This document shows, in pieces, positions 23,509 through 34,274 of a stretch of DNA of 64,000 bases. Source of the stretch: Kingella pumchi. GTDB taxonomy: Bacteria; Pseudomonadota; Gammaproteobacteria; Burkholderiales; Neisseriaceae. The position numbers were made by a program, and so were the translations under genes. Under the pieces are notes generated by a model. The model did no database searches, had not been told where the DNA came from, and saw nothing but the letters and a program-made list of their open reading frames with translations. Where the stretch lies: positions 376 to 64,375 of the forward strand of contig NZ_JAKOOW010000026.1 of NCBI RefSeq assembly GCF_022288825.1, in the 5' to 3' direction. Position 1 is the first letter of the stretch. Each line of letters starts with the position of its first letter.

Positions 23509-25911
23509 ATGAAACCCGCTTTGTTCAAACTCAATGTGCTCAGCGCCCTGCTGCTGATTGCCACCGGCGCCGCTGCCGACACCGATGATAATGCCGAAGC
23601 CGCCGACAACGGCGAATTGCAGACCGTCCACGTTACCGCCGAACGCCAGGCCAAGCAGCAGCTGGGCTCGTCGGTGATTACCGCGCAGGACTTGCAGAAG
23701 ATGCCCGTTAGCAACGACATCTCCGAAATCGTCAGCAAAATGCCGGGCGTTACTCTCAGCACCAACTCGCCCGGTGGCACACGCGGCAACAAACGCCAAA
23801 TCGACATCCGCGCCATGGGCCCGGAAAACACACTGATTCTGATCGACGGCAAACCCGTGCGCTCGCGCAATGCCGAACGCTACGGCCGCGGCGGCGTGCG
23901 CAACACGCGCGGTGACTCCAACTGGGTACCGCCCGAAATGATTGAAAAAATCGAAGTGTTGCGCGGCCCTGCCGCTGCCCGCTACGGCTCCGGCGCGATG
24001 GGTGGCGTGGTAAACATCCGCACCAAACCCATCACCCGCGAATTCCACGGCAGCGTGGGCACTTATATCGAACAACCGCAGAGCGGCACAGATCAAGGCG
24101 CCACCCGCCGTGCCAACTTCATCGTGTCCGGCCCCGTCGTAAAAAACACACTTGGCTTCCGCCTCTACGGCAACCTCAACAAAACCAGCCCCGATGATTT
24201 CGACATCAACAACAGCGTAAACACCGGCACTGCCCTTAGCGCCGGCCGCGAAGGCGTGCGCAACCGCGACATCGCCGGCCGCCTGCAATGGGACATCAGC
24301 CCCACCCAACGCCTCACTTTCGATGCCGCCTACAGCCGCCAAGGCAATATCTACAACGGCGACACCCAAAGCAGTAACGTACTCGTTCCTGCCGTACGCA
24401 ACGTTGCCTTTCCGCTTATCGGCTCGGAAACTGCCCGCCTCTACCGCCAAAGCTACACCCTGACTCACAACGGCAACTGGGAATGGGGTGATTTGGAAAG
24501 CTACATCAGCTTCGACAAAACCGTAAACAGCCGCCTGCCAGAAGGCCTGCTTGGCAGCACCGAGGGTGCCTACAACAGCACCACCGGCTTTTCCGACAGT
24601 ATCCTGAAAAACTACCGCTTCGGCAGCCGTGCCGATTTGCCTTTGGGTCGCCACACCCTCACCGTGGGTGCGGAAGGCGGCCGCTCCGTGCTCGACGATT
24701 CCGCCTCCATGAAGCAAACCATGCAAACCTACGGCAATATCCCGTGGCTTGCCAGCACCGGCCGTAGCGGCAAAGGCAGTCAGAATGATTTTGCCATCTA
24801 TGTGGAAGACAATATTTCCCTCAACCAAGGCCGCACCTTCCTGATCCCTGGCCTGCGCTGGGACTACAACACCGCCTTCGGCTCCACCTTCTCCCCCTCG
24901 TTCAACTTCTCCCACGCCCTGAACGACAGCTGGCGGATCAAAGGCGGCATCGCCCGCGCCTTCAAAGCGCCCAACTTATACCAAACCCAGCCCAACTACA
25001 TGCTGACCAATGCCAGCCACGGCTGTCCGATCGACGAACACAACCGCTGGGACAACCCAAATGCGCAAAATAACAGCGCCACCGGCGGTACCGGGGCGGG
25101 CAACGACCAGAGGCCGACCGATCCCTATCTCAACAACCGTCCTGGCGGCTTCGACTGGGGCCGCGCCTGCTACTTTGTCGGCAATAAAAATATCAAACCC
25201 GAAACCAGTATCAACAAAGAAATCGGTTTCGAGTTCAACAAAGACGGTTATATCGCCTCACTGGCCTATTTTCACAACGACTACCGCAACCGCATTATCG
25301 ATAACGGTGAATTCATTACCACCATCGACGCCCCCACCGGCGGCTATGATCGCGATGTACGCCGCACAAACAACCGCGCGGGCATCAACATTTGGCGCAA
25401 CTACACCGCCACCAACGTGTACCAATGGGGCAACCGTGGCAAGGCTGTACTCGCTGGCTTTGAAGGCAACTTAACCCTGCCGCTGATCCGCGACAAACTG
25501 AACTTCAGCACCAACTTCACTTATTTCCAGCGTAACGAAGAGAAGTTCTACGGCAACCCCGTATCGATTGTGCCCAAATACACCATCAACAGCACACTGA
25601 ACTGGCAAATCACTCCCGAATGGGACTTAAACGCCACGTACACCCGCTACGGCCGTCAAAAAACCGGCTCCCGGCCCATCCGCTTCATCGACGTGTACTA
25701 CGAAGACGGCGGCAGCAAGCTGAAAGAGCACGAATTAGGCAGCTACGGTGTGTTCGGGTTCAACATCGGCTACAACTGGAAAGATACCATCAGCCTGCGT
25801 GCAGGCGTGAACAACCTGTTCGACAAAACCGTCCTGCGCACCGCCGGCACCGCCCGCACCTACAACGAACGCCGCCGCAGCTACTATATGAGCATGCGTT
25901 ATTCGTTCTGA
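23509..25911 (+). CDS. FepA/PfeA-type TonB-dependent siderophore receptor
   Basis: Outer membrane receptor, 800 aa. It has a signal peptide (about 1-22), a TonB box region (LQTVHVTAER), and a plug domain with GNKRQIDIRAMGPENTLILI and the IEVLRGPAAARYGSGAMGG block typical of FepA, PfeA and IroN. A 22-strand barrel follows and ends in YYMSMRYSF with the expected terminal Phe. The extracellular region contains CPID...RACYF cysteines. The family transports ferric enterobactin-like catecholates. AGGAAG precedes the ATG by about 10 nt. TonB, ExbB and ExbD are encoded at 54-56 kb. Confidence 0.92.
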   Translation: MKPALFKLNVLSALLLIATGAAADTDDNAEAADNGELQTVHVTAERQAKQQLGSSVITAQDLQKMPVSNDISEIVSKMPGVTLSTNSPGGTRGNKRQIDIRAMGPENTLILIDGKPVRSRNAERYGRGGVRNTRGDSNWVPPEMIEKIEVLRGPAAARYGSGAMGGVVNIRTKPITREFHGSVGTYIEQPQSGTDQGATRRANFIVSGPVVKNTLGFRLYGNLNKTSPDDFDINNSVNTGTALSAGREGVRNRDIAGRLQWDISPTQRLTFDAAYSRQGNIYNGDTQSSNVLVPAVRNVAFPLIGSETARLYRQSYTLTHNGNWEWGDLESYISFDKTVNSRLPEGLLGSTEGAYNSTTGFSDSILKNYRFGSRADLPLGRHTLTVGAEGGRSVLDDSASMKQTMQTYGNIPWLASTGRSGKGSQNDFAIYVEDNISLNQGRTFLIPGLRWDYNTAFGSTFSPSFNFSHALNDSWRIKGGIARAFKAPNLYQTQPNYMLTNASHGCPIDEHNRWDNPNAQNNSATGGTGAGNDQRPTDPYLNNRPGGFDWGRACYFVGNKNIKPETSINKEIGFEFNKDGYIASLAYFHNDYRNRIIDNGEFITTIDAPTGGYDRDVRRTNNRAGINIWRNYTATNVYQWGNRGKAVLAGFEGNLTLPLIRDKLNFSTNFTYFQRNEEKFYGNPVSIVPKYTINSTLNWQITPEWDLNATYTRYGRQKTGSRPIRFIDVYYEDGGSKLKEHELGSYGVFGFNIGYNWKDTISLRAGVNNLFDKTVLRTAGTARTYNERRRSYYMSMRYSF

Positions 25912-25933
25912 TGTAGTTTGTTTTGCAGAAAGC

Positions 25934-25966
25934 AAAGCAGCCTGAAAACCTTTCAGGCTGCTTTTT
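25934..25966 (+). terminator. DUS-pair terminator after the receptor gene
   Basis: AAAGCAGCCTGAAAACC / TTTCAGGCTGCTTTTT. Two further DUS arms at 25992-26040 could serve hemE from the other side. Confidence 0.85.
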
Positions 25967-26055
25967 CGCATTTTCAGGCTGCTTTTTGCCGAGCCCAAAA
26001 CTTTTCAGGCTGCTGGTCTTATCGGCAAAGCAGCCTGAGAACCTTTATCCGCAGT

Positions 26056-27120
26056 TTAGGCCTGATGGTAGGGGCGGGAGAGTTCGTGCACAGCATCGAC
26101 CAGCACTTTGGCGTGTTCGGGGTCGGCGAACTGGCTGATGCCGTGGCCGAGGTTGAAAACGTGGCCGCTGCCTTTGCCGTAGGATTCGAGAATGCGCGCG
26201 GTTTCGGCGCGGATGGATTCGGGCGAGCCGTAGAGTGCGGCGGGGTCGAGATTGCCCTGCAGCGCCACGCGGCTGCCGACGCGGCTTCGGGCGCTGCCGA
26301 TGTCGCAAGTCCAGTCCAAGCCCAGCGCGTCGGCGCCGGCGTCGGCCATCTGTTCGAGCCACAGGCCGCCACCTTTGGTAAACAGCACCACCGGCACGCG
26401 GCGGCCTTGGTGTTCGCGTTTCAGGCTGCCGACGATGCGGCGCATATAGGCGAGACTGAATTCTTCAAAGGCGGCAGGGCTAAGGGTGCCGCCCCAAGTG
26501 TCGAAAATCTGTACCGCCTGCGCGCCGTGTTCGATTTGGGTGTTGAGGTAGTCGGCAACGGCTTGGGCGGTGATGTCGAGAATACGGTGCAAGAGCTCGG
26601 GACGGGCGTACATCATGGTTTTGAGGGTGCGCCATTCTTTGCTGCCGCTGCCTTCGACCATATAGCAGGCCAGGGTAAACGGGCTGCCGGAAAAGCCGAT
26701 CAGCGGCACGCGGCCGTTGAGCGCACGGCGGATGGAGGCGACGGCGTCAAACACATAGCGCAGCTTGTCCATATCGGGCACCGCCAGCGCGGCGATGTCG
26801 GTTTCGTGCTGCAGCGGTTTTTCAAACTTAGGCCCTTCGCCTTCGGCAAAATACAACCCCAAGCCCATGGCGTCGGGCACGGTCAGGATGTCGGAAAACA
26901 GGATGGCGGCGTCCAAGTCGAAGCGATCCAAGGGCTGCAGGGTTACTTCGGTGGCCAGCTCGGTGTTTTTGCACAAATCGAGAAAACTGCCGGCGCGCGC
27001 GCGGCTGGCGCGGTATTCGGGCAGATAGCGGCCGGCCTGGCGCATCATCCAAACCGGCGTGTAGTCGGTGGGCTGGCGCAGCAGGGCGCGCAGATAGGTG
27101 TCGTTTTGCAGGGTGTCCAT
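26056..27120 (-). CDS. hemE: uroporphyrinogen decarboxylase
   Basis: HemE, 354 aa, converts uroporphyrinogen III to coproporphyrinogen III in haem synthesis. Signatures are [17 protein letters not shown] with the substrate-binding arginines, [14 protein letters not shown] with the catalytic Asp, and [20 protein letters not shown] hairpin lies just upstream (27152-27177). The haem pathway also appears at 37.7 kb (hemN). Confidence 0.97.
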   Translation of the reverse strand: MDTLQNDTYLRALLRQPTDYTPVWMMRQAGRYLPEYRASRARAGSFLDLCKNTELATEVTLQPLDRFDLDAAILFSDILTVPDAMGLGLYFAEGEGPKFEKPLQHETDIAALAVPDMDKLRYVFDAVASIRRALNGRVPLIGFSGSPFTLACYMVEGSGSKEWRTLKTMMYARPELLHRILDITAQAVADYLNTQIEHGAQAVQIFDTWGGTLSPAAFEEFSLAYMRRIVGSLKREHQGRRVPVVLFTKGGGLWLEQMADAGADALGLDWTCDIGSARSRVGSRVALQGNLDPAALYGSPESIRAETARILESYGKGSGHVFNLGHGISQFADPEHAKVLVDAVHELSRPYHQA

Positions 27121-27151
27121 TATTCGGGTTTCCGTGTGGGTCGGTTTGGCT

Positions 27152-27177
27152 GTTCAGGCTGCTTGGGGCAGCCTGAA
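27152..27177 (-). terminator. DUS-pair hairpin after the methyltransferase gene
   Basis: TTCAGGCTGC / GCAGCCTGAA with a short loop. It lies between the methyltransferase gene and hemE, both on the minus strand. Confidence 0.7.
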
Positions 27178-27188
27178 AAAAGGCGGGT

Positions 27189-27998
27189 TCAGGCGGTCTG
27201 CCACGACAGCAGCGCCCATTTCATGCCGCAGTAGTCGGGGGTGAGACGGTGATGGTTGTTTTGGTACCAGTCGTGCAGGGCGGCGGTTTCGCCGTCGTTC
27301 AGGCTGCCGTATTGGGCGGTGGCGGCAGCCTGAAAATCCTGCCAGCTTTCGCAGTGCGCCCAGCGGCCTTCACTGCGGATAAAGCGGATTTCGGGGTCGT
27401 AGCCCATTTCGTACAGTATATTGGCGGAGAGTATGTAGTCGGGGAAGGCTTCGCGGTCGCGGCCGAGCAGGGCGGAGATTTCCGGCAGATCGAAACGGCC
27501 GCCGACGATTTGGCTGAAATAAACCTGCTTGGCGGCGTGCTTCGAGAGCTTGGCAAACAGCGCGGCCAAGTCGTGATCCAAACCGGCGCGCGAGCAGACA
27601 ACGGTATCGCAGTGCGGCACCTGCGGCCAGTCGGCGTTTTTGTCGAGCAGAAAAGTGCTGTAATTGGCGATGCCGGCGGCGCGGGCGTTTTGTTCCAGCG
27701 TTTGCAGCATCACCGGGCTGTAGTCCAGGCAATAAACGTGGCGGCAGCGGCCGGCGGCGGCAAGGGCAAGCGCGCCGGTGCCGCAGCCGACATCGAGCAG
27801 GGTGCCGTTTTGCGGCCAGTCGATGGCAGCGAGCAGGGCGCGGATGTAGCGGCTCTCGCCGCCTTCGCGGCGGTTGAGCGCGGGAGCTTTGGCGTCCCAC
27901 TCGCTGCTGGGCTTGGGGCGGTAGCCGACGCGCCGCATATGGCGCCGGTAGTGTTCGGCAAAATCGGTTTCGGGCAGGACGCGGCGGATCGGGTTCAT
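27189..27998 (-). CDS. class I SAM-dependent methyltransferase
   Basis: Protein of 269 aa. Motif I is LLDVGCGTGALAL, followed by YCLDYSPVMLQTL and DTVVCSRAG in the nucleotide-binding fold. The substrate is not recognisable; it resembles small-molecule methyltransferases of the UbiE/BioC type. It has its own hairpins on both sides, so it is probably a single-gene unit. Confidence 0.75.
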   Translation of the reverse strand: MNPIRRVLPETDFAEHYRRHMRRVGYRPKPSSEWDAKAPALNRREGGESRYIRALLAAIDWPQNGTLLDVGCGTGALALAAAGRCRHVYCLDYSPVMLQTLEQNARAAGIANYSTFLLDKNADWPQVPHCDTVVCSRAGLDHDLAALFAKLSKHAAKQVYFSQIVGGRFDLPEISALLGRDREAFPDYILSANILYEMGYDPEIRFIRSEGRWAHCESWQDFQAAATAQYGSLNDGETAALHDWYQNNHHRLTPDYCGMKWALLSWQTA

Positions 27999-28044
27999 GG
28001 CAAAACGGCTTTCGGCAGGCAGCCTGAAAAAGGCGGGGATAGGG

Positions 28045-28090
28045 AAAAGGCAGCCTGAAAACGCCGTTGCCGGCTTTCAGGCTGCCTTTG
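28045..28090 (-). terminator. DUS-pair terminator after gatC
   Basis: AAAAGGCAGCCTGAAA and CTTTCAGGCTGCCTTT, just past the gatC stop. Confidence 0.85.
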
Positions 28091-28095
28091 CCGCT

Positions 28096-28386
28096 TTATT
28101 CTTCGATAACTTGCGGCACAACGTACAGGCGGTTGCGCACTTCGGGCGCGCAGGCCTGGTATTCGGCGGCGTGGTCGCTTTCGGTCACTTCGTCCGAGCG
28201 CAGGCGCAGCGCCAGCTCGTGCGGGTGGGTCATCGGCTCGATGCCGTCGGTATTTACTGCCTGCATCGCTTCTACGGTGGCAAACAGTTTGTCCAATTCC
28301 TTAACCGATTGGATTTTTTCTTCTTCGCTCAGCGTCAGACGGGCAAGACGGGCGATTTTTTCAACATCGGCGATGCTCAGCGGCAT
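28096..28386 (-). CDS. gatC: Asp/Glu-tRNA amidotransferase subunit C
   Basis: GatC, 96 aa, small stabilising subunit of the GatCAB transamidase that makes Gln-tRNA(Gln) and Asn-tRNA(Asn). It has the family start (MPLSIADVEKIARLARLTLS), the usual length and the C-terminal RLYVVPQVIEE. AAAGGA lies 8 nt before the ATG. gatA and gatB do not follow: a terminator and a methyltransferase gene do, so the subunits are dispersed. Divergent from mreB. Confidence 0.94.
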   Translation of the reverse strand: MPLSIADVEKIARLARLTLSEEEKIQSVKELDKLFATVEAMQAVNTDGIEPMTHPHELALRLRSDEVTESDHAAEYQACAPEVRNRLYVVPQVIEE

Positions 28387-28545
28387 GGTTAAATCCTTTA
28401 AATTTCGTTTAGCAAATCGGGGAAAGTAGGGTATGATTGCGCGCCGTCGCAGCCGCAAAGCTCGCGATTATAACTGAAAAAATTTCCCGGGCATGACGAT
28501 TTTCCGGCGAAGCTGCCGCGTTGTCATGCTTTACTTATTGTTTGA

Positions 28546-29604
<1,059 letters not shown>

Positions 29605-29624
29605 TTTTTCAGGCAGCCTGAAAA

Positions 29625-30512
29625 ATGTCGCAACCCTATCCCTTCGCCCGCCGCGGCATCAGTCCGGTCAATAAGCTGATCTGCCTGTCGCTGCTGTCGG
29701 TGGTGCTGATGGTGCTCGACGAGCGCTATACGGCGATGCAGCGTGCCAAGGAATATATCGCCGGCGCGCTGTATCCGCTGCAGTGGATGGCGCAGCAGCC
29801 GGTGGAATGGTACGAGTACGGCAGCGCGCTGTTTCAGTCGCAAGACTATCTGCTCACCGAAAACGAGCGTCTGACTTTGGAAAACTCTCGGCTGAAAATC
29901 GACCTGCACCGCGCCGATATGAACGCCCGCGAGCTCGAGCAGCTCAAATCGCTGGCGGCGCTCGGCAGCCACGGCTTGGGCGAAGCGCAAACCGCCGAAG
30001 TGGTGTCCAACGGCAAAGAGCCGTTGGCCAACCGCATCATCATCAATAAAGGCAGCCGCCAAAACATCCGCGCCGGCGATGCGGTGGTGGATGAAAACGG
30101 CTTGGTCGGCCAGGTCAGCCAAAGTTATCCCTTCAGCGCCGAAGTCCATCTGCTTACCGATGCCAAGGCGGTGATTCCGGTAATGGTGGCGCGCACCGGC
30201 GTGCGCACGCTGGTGTACGGCGGCAGCGACCAGCTCAGCCTGCGCTATTTCCCCAGCGATGCCGATTTGCAGCCTGAAGACATGCTGGTTACTTCCGGTC
30301 TCGACAGCGTCTATCCCGCCGGCATTCCGGTAGCCAAAGTGGTGCAGACCGGCCGCAACACCGGTATGCCTTATTACAGCGCCCAGCTCAAACCGGTGGC
30401 GGCGCTGCGCAGCAGCAAATATGTGCTGGTGCTGCCGCAGCAGCCGCTGCCGCAAACCGGCGAAACCACGTCCGATGCCGCAGCCGCTTCCGTTCCGTCT
30501 GCCAAACCATGA
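29625..30512 (+). CDS. mreC: rod-shape protein MreC
   Basis: MreC, 295 aa, a bitopic protein with one transmembrane helix near 17-31, a periplasmic coiled coil (about 75-115) and the beta-rich MreC domain. It links MreB to the penicillin-binding proteins. A self-complementary DUS directly precedes the ATG, so no normal ribosome-binding site is visible; coupling to mreB 20 nt upstream is likely. The stop overlaps mreD by 4 nt. Confidence 0.95.
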   Translation: MSQPYPFARRGISPVNKLICLSLLSVVLMVLDERYTAMQRAKEYIAGALYPLQWMAQQPVEWYEYGSALFQSQDYLLTENERLTLENSRLKIDLHRADMNARELEQLKSLAALGSHGLGEAQTAEVVSNGKEPLANRIIINKGSRQNIRAGDAVVDENGLVGQVSQSYPFSAEVHLLTDAKAVIPVMVARTGVRTLVYGGSDQLSLRYFPSDADLQPEDMLVTSGLDSVYPAGIPVAKVVQTGRNTGMPYYSAQLKPVAALRSSKYVLVLPQQPLPQTGETTSDAAAASVPSAKP

Positions 30513-31012
30513 ACCATTTTGAAAAATATCCCGATACCGCATCCAAACGCCTGCTGCTATTGAGTCTGGCCTTTGCGATGATGGTCGATTTTATTCCGTT
30601 TTCAGGCAGCCTGTTTTACTGGCTGCCCGAGCTGACGGCGATGCTGCTGCTGTATTGGGTGATCAACGCCCCGCACCGCGTCGGCATCGGCGCGGCGTTT
30701 ATCGTCGGCCTACTGGTCGATATCGGCACCGGCTCGCCCACCGGCATGCACTCGCTGGCGTATATGGCGGCAGCCTATCTGCTGATCCGCAACCTGCGCC
30801 AAATCGTGCTTTACGACTACGGCCAACAAGCGGTAGTCGTGGCCATCGCCCTGATGAGCAGCGAAGTGGTGCAGGTGCTGGTGCGCCTGCGTTACGACCA
30901 CCGCTTTTCAGGCTGGTTGGTGTTTCTTTCCCCCTTTCTCGGCGCACTGCTGTGGCCGATTCTGAATAAGGTCATGGTTTCCCTGACCAATCTGCGCCGT
31001 CTGAAACGATGA
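30509..31012 (+). CDS. mreD: rod-shape protein MreD
   Basis: MreD, 167 aa, integral membrane protein with about five helices (for example IGAAFIVGLLVDIGTGSPTG). It overlaps mreC and mrdA by 4 nt each. The end of the gene contains GCCGTCTGAA (about 30997), the only copy of that dialect I noticed outside 10-23 kb; it encodes RRLK and may be chance. Confidence 0.94.
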   Translation: MNHFEKYPDTASKRLLLLSLAFAMMVDFIPFSGSLFYWLPELTAMLLLYWVINAPHRVGIGAAFIVGLLVDIGTGSPTGMHSLAYMAAAYLLIRNLRQIVLYDYGQQAVVVAIALMSSEVVQVLVRLRYDHRFSGWLVFLSPFLGALLWPILNKVMVSLTNLRRLKR

Positions 31013-33090
31013 AAAGCCCGCGTTACCTATCCGCCCCCGGGCGGGAAGCCCGCAACCGGCAGCGAGACTTTCTGATCCGCCTGCTGGCGGCGCTGCTGTT
31101 GGTGCTGGTAATGTTTGGCGTGCTGGGCGCCCGCTTTTTCTACCTGCAAATCAGCAAATACGACGAATACACCGTTAAGGCCGCCACCAACCGCATCAGC
31201 CTGATTCCCACCGCACCGGTGCGCGGCGAAATCATCGATGCCAACGGCGTGGTGCTGGCGCGCAACTATCCGGCCTATTCACTGGAAGTGATTCCCAAAG
31301 AAACCCACCGCAAAATTGAAGATCTGATCGAAGATCTGCGCGCTTATGTCGAAATCGACGAAACCGATATCAAGCGCTTCAAAAAATTCCGCGCCGATAT
31401 GCGTGCCTATGAAAAAGTGCCGCTGAAGCTGAAGCTCACGCCCGACGAAGCCTCGCGGCTGGCGGCGCAGCTGTATCGTTTCCCCGGTGTGGAAATCAAC
31501 GCCCGCACCTTCCGCGAATACCCCTACGGCAGCCTGACTGCGCACTTTCTCGGCTATATCGGCCGCATCAGCGACAAAGACCAGAAAAAACTTGAAGAGT
31601 CCGGCCGTTCCGCCGCCTACCACGGCACCACCCACATCGGCAAATCCGGTTTGGAAGCCTTTTACGAAGCCCAGCTGCACGGCGTGCCCGGCTATCGCGA
31701 AGTGGAGAAAGACGCCGCCGGCAACATCATCCGCGAAATCAAATCCGATCCGCCGCAAACCGGCCAGACCCTGCGTTTGGCGATGGACATCCGCGTCCAG
31801 CAGGAAGCCGACCGCCTAATGGCCGGCCGCCGCGGCGCGCTGGTGGCCATCGACCCGCAAACCGGCGGCATCATCGCCTTTGTTTCCAAGCCCGGCTTCG
31901 ATCCCAATCTGTTTATCGACGGCATCGACAGCGATACATGGAAAGCGCTCAACGAAGACTGGCAGCGGCCGATGATCAACCGCGTAACCCAGGGTTTGTA
32001 TCCGCCGGGTTCGACCTTTAAGCCGTTTATGGGCATGGCGCTGCTTGAAAGCGGCAAAATCAACCAGCACACCGTCATTCCCGCGCCCGGCGCGTGGAGC
32101 ATTCCCGGCACCAAGCACCAGTTTCGCGATTCGGTGCGCAGCGGCCACGGCTCGGCCAATCTGATGAAAGCCATTCAGGTGTCGTCGGATACTTTCTTCT
32201 ACCGCCTGGGTTTTGAATTGGGCATCGAGAAAACGCGGCCGTATCTGGCGCAGTTCGGCCTGGGGCAGAAAACCGGCATCGACCTGCCCGGCGAATACCA
32301 AGGCGTGCTGCCTTCGCCCGAATGGAAGGCCAAGCGCTTCTCCAAGCTGCCTGAAAACCGCCGCCGCTGGAATATCGCCGAAATGGTGCCGGTGAGCATC
32401 GGCCAGGGCTATAACGCCTATACCCCGCTGCAGATGGCGCAGGCCACTTCGATACTCGCCAACAACGGCGTGGTATTCCGCCCGCATCTGGTCAAAGAGC
32501 TGCTCGACCATGAAAACCAGCGCTTAACCCAGCTCGAACCCAATCCCGACCACAAACTGCCGTTTTCACCAAGCAATTTCAACTATGTCAAACAGGCGAT
32601 GGCGCGGGTGATCCAAAGCGGTACCGCCAAGCGCATCAACGGCGGCCTCAAATACAGCATGGGCGGCAAAACCGGCACCGCGCAGGTGGTGCAGATTGCC
32701 CAAGGCAAGCGCTACAACGCTGCCGCGCTGCGCGTGCAGCACCGCGACCACGCCTGGTTTATTTCCTTTGCGCCGGTTGAAAAGCCGCAGATTGCGATTG
32801 CGGTGATTCTGGAAAACGGCGGCTGGGGCGCCAGTGCCGCGCCGATTGCCCGCCAGCTGAGCGACTTTTATCTTTTGCGCTGGAAGGAAGACAAACTGCA
32901 GCCCGCATCCGGCGGCGGCCGCCGTACCGCCAATCCGCTGTTGGAAGGCAGCCTGAAAACGGCCAGGCCGCAGCAAAACGTTCAGGCTGCTTTTGAAGCC
33001 GTAGCCAAAGAGCGCGCGCAAAGCGCCTCCGAAGCATCGGCGCCGGCCTCCGCTCCCCTTACCCCGCAACCGGCAAAGGGCCAACCATGA
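31009..33090 (+). CDS. mrdA: peptidoglycan transpeptidase PBP2
   Basis: PBP2, 693 aa, class B transpeptidase of lateral wall growth. It has one transmembrane anchor (about 25-45), a dimerisation domain, and a transpeptidase domain with STFK (S335, K338), SSD (S392) and KTGT (554-557). The SxN motif is read as SSD, as in many PBP2 proteins. The C-terminus has a low-complexity Ala/Pro tail that includes DUS-encoded GSLK and VQAAF. It overlaps rodA by 4 nt. Confidence 0.96.
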   Translation: MKSPRYLSAPGREARNRQRDFLIRLLAALLLVLVMFGVLGARFFYLQISKYDEYTVKAATNRISLIPTAPVRGEIIDANGVVLARNYPAYSLEVIPKETHRKIEDLIEDLRAYVEIDETDIKRFKKFRADMRAYEKVPLKLKLTPDEASRLAAQLYRFPGVEINARTFREYPYGSLTAHFLGYIGRISDKDQKKLEESGRSAAYHGTTHIGKSGLEAFYEAQLHGVPGYREVEKDAAGNIIREIKSDPPQTGQTLRLAMDIRVQQEADRLMAGRRGALVAIDPQTGGIIAFVSKPGFDPNLFIDGIDSDTWKALNEDWQRPMINRVTQGLYPPGSTFKPFMGMALLESGKINQHTVIPAPGAWSIPGTKHQFRDSVRSGHGSANLMKAIQVSSDTFFYRLGFELGIEKTRPYLAQFGLGQKTGIDLPGEYQGVLPSPEWKAKRFSKLPENRRRWNIAEMVPVSIGQGYNAYTPLQMAQATSILANNGVVFRPHLVKELLDHENQRLTQLEPNPDHKLPFSPSNFNYVKQAMARVIQSGTAKRINGGLKYSMGGKTGTAQVVQIAQGKRYNAAALRVQHRDHAWFISFAPVEKPQIAIAVILENGGWGASAAPIARQLSDFYLLRWKEDKLQPASGGGRRTANPLLEGSLKTARPQQNVQAAFEAVAKERAQSASEASAPASAPLTPQPAKGQP

Positions 33091-34208
33091 CCAAGCAACG
33101 CGACGAAAACCTGCTGCTGAAGCTCAAGCACCTGCTGTGGGATCCGCTCGACCCCTGGCTGTTTTACAGCATGCTGGCGGTGTATCTGATGAGCATGTTT
33201 CTTTTGTATTCCGCCGATGGCCAGGACTGGGGGCGGCTGGAAAGCAAAACCCTGCACACCGTGCTCGCTTTCGGCGTGCTGCTGGTGGTGGCACGGGTGC
33301 GGCCGCAGACTTTGAGCAATTTCGCGCCGCCGATGTATATTTTCGGCGTGCTGCTGCTGTTGGGCGTGCATTTTTTCGGCGTAACCGTCAACGGTTCGAC
33401 CCGCTGGCTCAATCTCGGCCTGTTCAGGCTGCAGCCTTCGGAGATTATGAAAATCGCGCTGCCGATGGTGGTGGCGTGGTTTTTCCAGCGTTATGAAAAC
33501 GATCTGCGCTGGTACCACTATCTGATTGCGCTGGTAGTGGTGTTGGTGCCCGGCGCGCTGATTCTCAAGCAGCCCGATTTGGGCACCGCCACCCTGATTA
33601 TGGCCTCGGGGCTCTTGGTGGTGTTTTTCGCCGGCCTGCCGTGGAAAGTGATTGCCGCCGCGCTGATCGGCTTTGCCGCTTCGCTGCCGCTGATTTGGAA
33701 CTACGGCCTGCACGATTATCAGAAACGCCGCGTGCTGACCTTGCTCGATCCCACCCAAGACCCGCTCGGTTCGGGCTACCACATTCTGCAGTCGATGATC
33801 GCCATCGGCTCCGGCGGCCTGTGGGGCAAGGGCTGGCTCAACGGCACCCAGACCCGTCTCGATTACATCCCCGAATCGACTACCGACTTTATCTTTGCCG
33901 TGTACGGCGAAGAGTTCGGCCTGATCGGCAATCTGCTGCTGCTGTCGGTTTACACCATCATCATCGGCCGCGGGCTGTATATCTCGTTCAAAGCCACCAC
34001 GCTTTACAACCGCACGCTGGCCGCCGCGCTGACCATGACCTTTTTCTGCTACGCCTTCGTCAATATGGGCATGGTCAGCGGCATTTTGCCGGTGGTAGGC
34101 GTGCCGCTGCCGCTGGTTAGCTACGGCGGCACCGCCACCCTGTCGATTATGGCGATTCTCGCCCTGCTGATGGGCATTGCCAACCAGAACAAAAAACGCT
34201 TCCGTTAA
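33087..34208 (+). CDS. mrdB: peptidoglycan polymerase RodA
   Basis: RodA, 373 aa, SEDS glycosyltransferase with about 10 transmembrane helices. Family signatures are LKQPDLGTATLI and the C-terminal block VVGVPLPLVSYGGTATLS; LDPTQDPLGSGYHILQS lies in the large loop. It pairs with PBP2 encoded immediately upstream. Last gene of the operon. Confidence 0.96.
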   Translation: MTKQRDENLLLKLKHLLWDPLDPWLFYSMLAVYLMSMFLLYSADGQDWGRLESKTLHTVLAFGVLLVVARVRPQTLSNFAPPMYIFGVLLLLGVHFFGVTVNGSTRWLNLGLFRLQPSEIMKIALPMVVAWFFQRYENDLRWYHYLIALVVVLVPGALILKQPDLGTATLIMASGLLVVFFAGLPWKVIAAALIGFAASLPLIWNYGLHDYQKRRVLTLLDPTQDPLGSGYHILQSMIAIGSGGLWGKGWLNGTQTRLDYIPESTTDFIFAVYGEEFGLIGNLLLLSVYTIIIGRGLYISFKATTLYNRTLAAALTMTFFCYAFVNMGMVSGILPVVGVPLPLVSYGGTATLSIMAILALLMGIANQNKKRFR

Positions 34209-34230
34209 ACGCTTCGTTAGCTGTTACCCC

Positions 34231-34262
34231 CGCGGTTTTCAGGCTACCTGAAACCGCGTTTT
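34231..34262 (+). terminator. hairpin with an eikDUS-like loop after rodA
   Basis: CGCGGTTTTCAGG and CCTGAAACCGCG pair around CTA, followed by TTTT. The centre reads AGGCTACCTGAA, the DUS dialect reported for Eikenella, one base from the local dialect. Confidence 0.75.
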
Positions 34263-34274
34263 CAGGAGATGCTT

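Noticed and set aside
23488..24915. 475-codon minus-strand frame opposite the TonB receptor
   Set aside because: Antisense to strong FepA-type motifs; no start context or homology.
30997..31006. GCCGTCTGAA at the end of mreD as an island marker
   Set aside because: A single coding copy (RRLK) with no other island features; probably chance or a relic.
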